From contig NC_085141.1 in NCBI RefSeq assembly GCF_024139115.2, positions 176,402,994-176,466,993 on the forward strand: a stretch of DNA of 64,000 nt, in the 5' to 3' direction. The notes under the pieces are model-generated. The model was not told where the DNA came from and made no database searches. It saw only the letters and a list, made by a program, of their open reading frames with translations. The position numbers were made by a program, and so were the translations under genes. The stretch comes from Armigeres subalbatus (lineage: Eukaryota > Arthropoda > Insecta > Diptera > Culicidae). Of the stretch, positions 57,908 through 64,000 are shown piece after piece; the stretch's first letter is position 1, and each line of letters opens with the position of its first letter.

Positions 57908-58462
57908 TCTGAAAATTAGAGTGTCTGTCCCTACGATTCAGTTTATTGACGTTGAGGCGTGACCTGATTTTTAGGAAATACTAATTACGTTTAATCCACT
58001 GATGAAATTACCCAAATGTGAATGCCTCCGGAATAAGCAGGCAGAAAAAAATCATTGAAATGAAACTGTATGAAAAAATCTCCCGGAGAAGCACCTTTTG
58101 TCATTGACTGTTAAAAACCTTAAAGAAAGTCGATCAATGGAAAACGGCACAGATAGCATTATTTTAAAAGCAAAACTAATAACATCTAACTTTTTTTATG
58201 GATTTTGTTCACTTTCTTTGTTGAGAGATTAGCAAGCCGAGGGCTGCAAATCTCTCTAATAAAGACACAAGAAAAGCACTTTCTATGTGTTTGATTTTTA
58301 GATTCCTAGCTAAAATATATTATTCCTTTGAATAATATGTTGGAGCTCCTTGAAAGAATCAATGAAAAAAACGAGACAAATCGAGGATTTTTCATATTAC
58401 GACGGGACAGCACTATAAGGTCTAAAAAACGGGACTGTCCCGTTGAATACGGTAAGTATGGT
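57908..58462. other. Unassigned, includes a LINE 3'-end-like motif
   Basis: 58225-58270 reads CCGAGGGCTGCAAATCTCTC then TAATAAAGACAC, resembling the 3' terminus of the LINE at 29900-29950 (CCTCTTTAATAAAGAT). Probably a 5'-truncated LINE tail on the + strand. The remainder is unassigned. Confidence 0.4.
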
Positions 58463-59031
58463 CAGGCTTGACAAAACTCCTCACCTTCGCTAGAGTCTAA
58501 TAAAATCATCATCAGCAAAATGCTGCCTTCGCATCCTCACAATTGAGTGGAAGCGTAAAAAAGCAGAAGTACAAAAAAACAGAGTGAGGAAAAGCAAAAT
58601 AAAAACACATGTGAGTGAGGTGTCGGGCGAAATAACGAGCCTGGAAAAACAAAGAGACGCAATACTCCCACCTTTAACAACCTTGTGCTCGATTGGAACA
58701 ACTGATTTGACAGCAAATGCGCTGTTCCAATTTTGACACTTCATCTCTTTGTTATGAGTGCAGCCTCTTTAGGGCGAAAGAGCACTCATTGAGCCTCCGG
58801 AGCGACGCTTTGTATGTAAGAAATATCTTGGAGGCTGTTTTGAGTGTGAGTGTAAGTGAGTTGCGCACCAAACGAAAAAGATGAACAGATGGACTTGCTC
58901 TTGTTTTGCGACGCACAAGCTCGGGTTTAATGATGCACAATGTTGTGAGTTTTGATGCTTATTTCTGCTCCTCAAAAAAAACTCTTGCTCTTGCTCATTT
59001 TCTACTCAGCGAGGAGTTTTTGGCAAGCCTG
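58463..59031. mobile_element. 569-bp hAT-type MITE, exact 8-bp duplication
   Basis: Ends CAGGCTTGACAAAACTCCTC and inverted CAGGCTTGCCAAAAACTCCTC, with AGTATGGT at 58455-58462 and 59032-59039. Interior frames of 60-84 codons show no domain. Confidence 0.9.
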
Positions 59032-59104
59032 AGTATGGTCAGCCTATTCAGAAACGAAAACCTTTTTATCGTCAGTGTTGGTCACTAAAGTCACTATTTT
59101 GAGC

Positions 59105-59290
59105 AGCATTGATCGCAACCAGCCTTGATCATGAGACTAGAACGATGATACTTTTATACCCAGGGAAGTAGAGAAAATTTCCAACCCGAAAATTTCATAG
59201 ACCGGACCGGGAATCGAACCAAGCCACCTTCAGCATGGTCTTGCTGGTCTTGCTAGCCGCGCATCTTACCACACGGCTGAGGAAGACTCC
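59105..59290 (-). mobile_element. Feilai-like SINE
   Basis: On the - strand: GCCGTGTGGTAAGATGCGCG (A-box region), a short AGCAAGACC duplication, GGTTCGATTCCCGG (B box), TCGGGTTGGAAAT and CATAAAAGTATCATCGT. The 3' part is lost. Confidence 0.8.
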
Positions 59291-60154
59291 AGTTGCTACA
59301 TACATGGATTCCTAATTCAATCCCTTTTCCAACATTATGATTATAGTCTCGGGGTACGGGGTATTCCAGGTTATCATGTATGCAGGTATCCATAATCTAT
59401 TATACTAATTTTGCTGTCCTACCAAACGACAATCAATGGATCCTCGTATGATTTCTAGTCTGAAAGGAGATTCCCGTTTCTGTGTCTGCGTTTGTCAGCT
59501 TAGGCTATTTAGCCCATGCGCAAGTGGTTCATCTTTTCGTAGAACATTCGCTAACATGATACGATACAGCTGTTCCATCGTACCGCAACATCGCATTTGT
59601 TTTACTCGCAGTTGAGAAGTGCCTTCCGTCAATCATGGGTTGAAGATAATGAATGTGTTTCACACGGCTGCCCGTCCATTTGTACTAGGTCAACTAATTT
59701 TGTCTGTAAAATCTTTTTACTGCAAGGAATCCAAATATAAATGAAAAGCTAAGCTCATAATTTTCGTTCAATAGTGTCTTTTCAATTCCCTACATTATTA
59801 TTGAAACGAAATGTCCAGAAGATCGACGGTACCGGTAATTCCCTAGCCAAGGTCACGGGGGTTGACGGCACTGAAGATAACATTCATCTGTGTATCATAT
59901 CACATTTGGAGCACTTCAGTGCGCATCCAACGATTCACAGTAGATCGGCTGCTTTGCAGACTGAGCCCTTGATCGTATGTCCCGGCATACTTATCAGGTA
60001 TAGCTTTTTACATGGAGGATCCGCTGGCTCATTATTACTCTCCAATTAACCAATTTCTCGTCAACTGGAAGTAGCGAAGCCAACAGCTAGGATAGGATAG
60101 GTTGTAGTAAAGCTTGAAATTTAGAAGTCATGAATCCCAATAGATCATTTCTAT
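59291..60154. other. Unassigned sequence
   Basis: No gene could be supported. 59774-60049 is open for 91 codons but shows no domain I recognise. Confidence 0.4.
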
Positions 60155-60158
60155 ATTT

Positions 60159-60404
60159 GGTCGGGGTTCAGCCAAAACGCACCAAGCGCCAACGAAAAAT
60201 TACCGATTTTTCTGCTCAAACTTTCGTTAAGCAGATTTAATTGATCGTAAATCGTATCGGATATCCCACAACCCCATAACTGAGGATATCCTACTGCAAA
60301 TGTATGCTTAAAGTGATATGAAACTATTTCCGTTGTCCTTTTACGAACAAAATATCACAAGTCAGTCGAAAAGCCGCTTGGTGCGGTTTGGCTGAACCCC
60401 GACC
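60159..60404. mobile_element. 246-bp MITE, ATTT flanks
   Basis: Ends GGTCGGGGTTCAGCCAAAAC and inverted GGTCGGGGTTCAGCCAAACC match through CGCACCAAGCG. ATTT on both sides (60155-60158 and 60405-60408) is the probable duplication. Confidence 0.8.
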
Positions 60405-60611
60405 ATTTTAGAAACATTCAAATTTTAGAATGTTTTCAATTGGGAGTGGCGAACTATTTAGACTTATCAGGATTTGCATCATGTTGGAAAATTCAAAATA
60501 GTAATGTCGATGCAATTAAATGAATAGAAAACAGCTTAATGATAGAAATCTGAATTTATGTTTCTCCATAACAATGAATATTTCTTACATAAACTTTGCA
60601 TTGGTTCTGAT

Positions 60612-61510
60612 TATTATTATTTATTTATTCAGACTAAGGCCGAAGTGGCCTGTGCGGTATATTAACAGTCTTCTCCATTCGGCTCGGTCCATGGCTACAC
60701 GTCGCCATCCACGCAGTCTACGGAGGGTCCGCAAGTCATCTTCCACCTGATCGATCCACCTTGCCCGCTGCGCACCTCGCCTTCTTGTGCCCGTCGGATC
60801 GTTTTCGAGAACCATTTTCACCGGGTTACCGTCCAACATTCTGGCTACGTGCACGGCCCACCGCAGTCGTCCGATTTTCGCGGTGTGAACGATGGATGGT
60901 TCTCCCAGCAGCTCATGCAACTCGTGGTTCATTCGCCTCCTCCACGTACCGTCTGCCATCTGCACCCCACCATAGATGGTACGCAGCACTTTCCTTTCGA
61001 AAACTCCAAGTGCGCGTTGGTCCTCCACGAGCATCGTCCAAGTCTCGTGTCCGTAGAGGACTACCGGTCTAATGAGCGTTTTGTAAATTGTCAGTTTGGT
61101 ACGGCGGCGAACTCTATTCGATCGGAGCGTCCTGCCGAGTCCAAAGTACGTACGATTTCCAGCCACTATGCGTCTCCGAATTTCTCTGCTGGTATCATTT
61201 TCATCAGTCACCAGTGAGCCCAAGTACACAAATTCTTCTATCACCTCGATTTCGTCACCACCGATGCAAACTCGCGGTGGGTGGCTCACATTGTCTTCTC
61301 TTGAATTTTTGTCCTATCATGTACTTCGTCTTCGACCTGTTGATGACTAGTCCAATCCGCTTAGCTTCCCTCTTCAGTCTGATGTAGGCTTCCTCCATCT
61401 TCTCAAAGTTTCGTGCCATAATATCTATGTCGTCGGCGAAGCCAAATAGCTGGACGGACTTATTGAAAATTGTACCACTCGTGTTAATCCCTGCTCTTCG
61501 TATCACCCCT
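60612..61510 (-). pseudogene. 5'-truncated RTE-type LINE with 12-bp target duplication
   Basis: An 899-bp copy is flanked by ATTGGTTCTGAT at 60600-60611 and 61511-61522. The - strand begins VIRRAGINTSGTIF, reaches the catalytic FADDIDI box, and after one frameshift near 61300 continues FVYLGSLV, LYKTLIRPVVLYGHETW, FERKVLRTIYGG and LRWAVHVARM to GWRRVAMDRAEW. It then has a stop and an AATAAATAAATAATAATAA tail. Only about the last third of ORF2 is present. The single frameshift and intact duplication show a fairly recent insertion, dead on arrival by truncation. Confidence 0.9.
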
Positions 61511-61522
61511 ATTGGTTCTGAT

Positions 61523-61790
61523 GATAAGTCTTAAATTCATAGCCAACCAGAAATCAGCCAAGAAAAAACGTAGGATTAAAAAAATAGATTGATAATAAAA
61601 TGAAATAATAATATTAAACATTTTAGATTTAGATTTTTAGATAGGATTTTTTATTTTTTTATTTGTGATTGAGAAATTGTTTAAAGTAGCCAAGGGAGAA
61701 GTTTACTGTACTATTGGATGGAAAAATGGAGACAGAAGAAAAAAGTAGAGATTGAGCTATAAAAGAGAAAATAGAGATTGGGCCCTCCTT
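61523..61790. other. Unassigned AT-rich sequence
   Basis: Nothing recognised. Confidence 0.4.
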
Positions 61791-62326
61791 ACCCGATCAG
61801 GAATACATAACAAAATTATAACTCAATTCTATCAACGGTTGTTATTTAAAACAACGTGTGTTATAACTAGATAGATCGATAAAAATGTGTCTTCGGCCAG
61901 TTTTATTTCATATCAATTTTTCATACACAAAATAATTGCCTAATTTTTTTTATATTGGAAAAAAGCGGAGGTCATCACCTCCAGCATAACTTGAATCAAT
62001 GTTCGATGTTAATAGCTAGTACAAAGTTAATTGCCTACATTATGGATGGAACTCCGGCGTTGTAGCGTACCACATTTTTATACGTAATGTAGGCAATTAC
62101 CATGAAAGCAGATTTTTGTACCTCATAATCATATCAACGGTTGTTATAATGTTGAAATGAAGGTAACAACCTCTGATATAATTATGTTACGGCTAGAGGA
62201 AGTTTTGATATAATTTTTGTTATTTTAACAACTAACCAGCCAATTTTATAACACATTTTGTTACATTATTTTTCTGAAATAAATAACTCCCCTTGTTATA
62301 ATTTTGTTATGCATTCTTGATCGGGT
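61791..62326. mobile_element. 536-bp MITE abutting a SINE
   Basis: Ends ACCCGATCAGGAATACATAA and inverted ACCCGATCAAGAATGCATAA, continuing CAAAATTATAAC. TTATAAC/GTTATAA words fill the interior. A hairpin with arms TAATTGCCTACATTA (62030 and inverse near 62085) is nested inside. Confidence 0.8.
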
Positions 62327-62604
62327 AGCCGTGCGGTAAGACGCGCGGCTACAAAGCAAGACCATGCTGAGGGTGGCTGGGTTCGATTCCCGGTGCCGGT
62401 CTAGGCAATTTTCGGGTTGGAAATTGTCTCGCCTTCCCTGGGCATAAAAGTATCATCGTGTTAGCCTCATGATATACGAATGCAAAAATGGTAACTTGGC
62501 TTAGAAACCTCGCAGTTAATAACAGTGGAAGTGCTTAATGAACACTAAGCTGCGAGGCGGCTCTGTCCCAGTGTGGGGATGTAATGCCAATAAGAAGAAG
62601 AAGA
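62326..62604 (+). mobile_element. Feilai-like SINE, most complete copy
   Basis: Head TAGCCGTGCGGTAAGACGCG (A box), GGGTTCGATTCCCGG (B box), body TTGGAAATTGTCTCG and CATAAAAGTATCATCGTG, distal region GCTGCGAGGCGGCTCTGTCC, and a simple AAGAAGAAGAAG tail. The head directly follows the MITE end, suggesting insertion at its edge. Pol III transcription would rely on the internal boxes. Confidence 0.88.
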
Positions 62605-62879
62605 GATTGGTAAAAGGAGAAAGCAGATATTGATAGATAGAGAATGGACATAGGATTTGTAAGCCAATGTAAGGCATATAATAATATGGACATAGGATTT
62701 GTAAGACAATCCTTTTGTAGTTTTATACATACTGTATCTAACCATGACTAAAACACTAATAAGACTAAGTTATATAAGACCTTTATGTTGAAACATAACA
62801 GACAACCGACAACAACATAGTGGCAATAACCGATCTAAAATATAGAAGACAAGTTGTGTTTTTTATTAATTAACTAACA
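62605..62879. other. Unassigned; short duplication
   Basis: ATGGACATAGGATTTGTAAG occurs twice near 62645 and 62689. No gene. Confidence 0.45.
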
Positions 62880-63121
62880 GACCCGACGAACTTCGTTTCG
62901 CCTAAAATTAATTTATTCTCTGAGTTCTCGAGTTATGCAGAAATTTCTGTTTCATTTGTATGGGAGCCCCCCCTTTCCAAAGGAGGGAGGGGTCTCGAAC
63001 CATCTTAAGATCCTTCCCCGACCCCAAAAACCTCTGCATACAAATTTTCACGCTGATCGTTTCTGTAGTTTCGGAGTCTATAAGGTTCAGACAGACAGAA
63101 ATTCATTTTTATGTATATAGA
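62880..63121 (+). repeat. Diverged relative of the 17101 repeat
   Basis: Opens AGACCCGACGAACTTCGTTT and closes CAGACAGACAGAAATTCATT then TTTATGTATATAGAT. The same head-to-tail plan as 17101-17365, with a different middle. Confidence 0.55.
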
Positions 63122-63529
63122 TTATTATTATAATTTTCATTTTCATTAATTAATTAGTTCTCAACGTACTAAAAAAACTCAAAGGTGCAGCCCAATCGGG
63201 TTGTACGCAAAGGTGACGTAGGACAACGTAGCTATTCGAAATTGATAGTATTTGCCATAATAGTGTGTGTCGTTTTATTAACATTGAGCAAACTGCTCGG
63301 AGGCCAACTGAATCAAGAGGTCGAATAGTTGTTCCCAGTTGGATGGGAGTCTCTAACCGTGTAATTAACATGTCTTATTGTCCGCTGAAGCCACTCGACT
63401 GGCTTTCAGTCGGGGACATCACAATCCTTACTTTGTAACGAACGCTTACATCGCGGGTGAAAACCAAACGTTGCATATAAATCTATTTGCGTTTGGTTTC
63501 ACGCCACTTCTGATTCTGATTATTTCTCC
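63122..63529. other. Unassigned sequence
   Basis: Nothing recognised before the candidate gene on the - strand. Confidence 0.4.
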
Positions 63530-63535
63530 TTTATT
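63530..63535 (-). terminator. AATAAA polyadenylation signal
   Basis: AATAAA on the - strand about 100 bases past the stop of the 63636-63854 frame. Confidence 0.4.
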
Positions 63536-63635
63536 TCGGCCATTTTTGAGGATGGTGTCCTCCAAAAAGGTCTTTATGCTTACAAAAGAAGGTTGATCCG
63601 ACAATCCGATATGAACTTTCTTTAAAGAGCAAAAC

Positions 63636-63854
63636 TCAGTCGTAGCTAGGGAATTTGATAGCGCGCCGGAGGGAGATGATGCAATTAATTTGAACGGGTG
63701 GAATCACTAACAGCAACCAAGCTACCACGCTAAACCCGATGCCGCCGAAACAATCAATTTTCGCAATTAACTCTTTCGTTCCATAAAATGCTGGTCCTGA
63801 GAAGAACCAATTTTCTTTTCCCAATGCGTCTTTCCAATAACTAACTTCATCCAT
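63636..63854 (-). CDS. Candidate small single-span membrane protein, unknown
   Basis: A 72-codon frame from a true ATG begins MDEVSYWKDALGKENWFFSG. Residues about 35-60 are strongly hydrophobic (GGIGFSVVAWLLLVIPP within), and the end is basic (SLRRAIKFPSYD). Unlike other short frames here it has mixed codon use, a GC-balanced leader (GGCGGTCGGCGGTCGGACAA about 40 bases upstream) and an AATAAA downstream. It could be a small mitochondrial or secretory-pathway membrane protein. I recognise no family. Alternatives: first exon of a longer gene, or chance. Confidence 0.35.
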   Translation of the reverse strand: MDEVSYWKDALGKENWFFSGPAFYGTKELIAKIDCFGGIGFSVVAWLLLVIPPVQINCIISLRRAIKFPSYD

Positions 63855-64000
63855 ACGCTTGACATCACCTTGTGTTGAAATTGTCCGACCGCCGACCGCC
63901 TACGTGCTGTTGTGTCCGCTCTGCTCGGAGAATGACAAATTCTAAGAATCTTATGAAATTTTCTCGCTAGATTCTGAATTTGGTTATGAGCTGTTGGTTA

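Noticed and set aside
59774..60049. 91-codon frame as a Harbinger-type transposase piece
   Set aside because: No catalytic or helix-turn-helix motif could be found in either strand.
62326..62404. Functional tRNA gene
   Set aside because: A and B boxes are present but no acceptor stem closes and the sequence continues into a SINE body.

Overview
The window looks like AT-rich, transposon-packed DNA from a mosquito of the Aedes (Stegomyia) type. The best evidence is several copies of a tRNA-derived SINE resembling Feilai, RTE-, I- and R1-type LINE remnants, and dense miniature inverted-repeat elements with TA, TAA or 8-bp target duplications. Species and transposon family names come from memory, not from a database search. 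I found no bacterial-type operon, no CRISPR array, no rRNA or functional tRNA gene and no viral gene. Nearly all open frames are transposon remnants or accidents of tandem repeats.

Layout. 0-10 kb: SINE and LINE debris, a 2.8-kb TA-flanked terminal-inverted-repeat (TIR) element (3015-5848) and MITEs. 9.8-10.46 kb: a plausible first coding exon on the + strand with a clean splice donor. 10.9-15.9 kb: copies of a dispersed 'GCCTTTCTCG' repeat and a TGATTAA-rich stretch with an 0.8-kb element in it. 16.5-19.4 kb: an RTE-type RT relic and a 1.9-kb minisatellite with a 23-bp unit. 19.6-22.1 kb: a non-coding LTR retrotransposon. 22.2-29.9 kb: LINE tails, MITEs and a possible 5' exon ending at 26611. 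30-40 kb: MITEs, a 1.9-kb inverted-repeat complex and an R1-type LINE tail. 40.2-44.0 kb: an LTR element on the - strand with LTRs that look identical; it carries a 99-bp tandem array and a younger hAT-like insertion. 44.2-47.4 kb: a TIR element containing mariner debris and a long fold-back, then a segment bracketed by a 24-bp direct repeat. 49.3-50.1 kb: another possible 5' exon. 50.4-51.8 kb: MITEs, one containing a hAT MITE. 53.3-57.7 kb: a four-level nested stack that includes a 4.1-kb hAT with a decayed transposase. 57.7-62.6 kb: MITEs, SINEs and a 5'-truncated RTE copy with an intact 12-bp duplication. 63.5-63.9 kb: a possible small membrane-protein gene on the - strand.

Taken together, this reads as one or more very long introns or intergenic DNA. 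The three + strand exon candidates (donors at 10457, 26612 and 50094) could be alternative first exons of one long gene whose body lies outside the window; this is inference. The richest content is the datable nesting order of the mobile elements.
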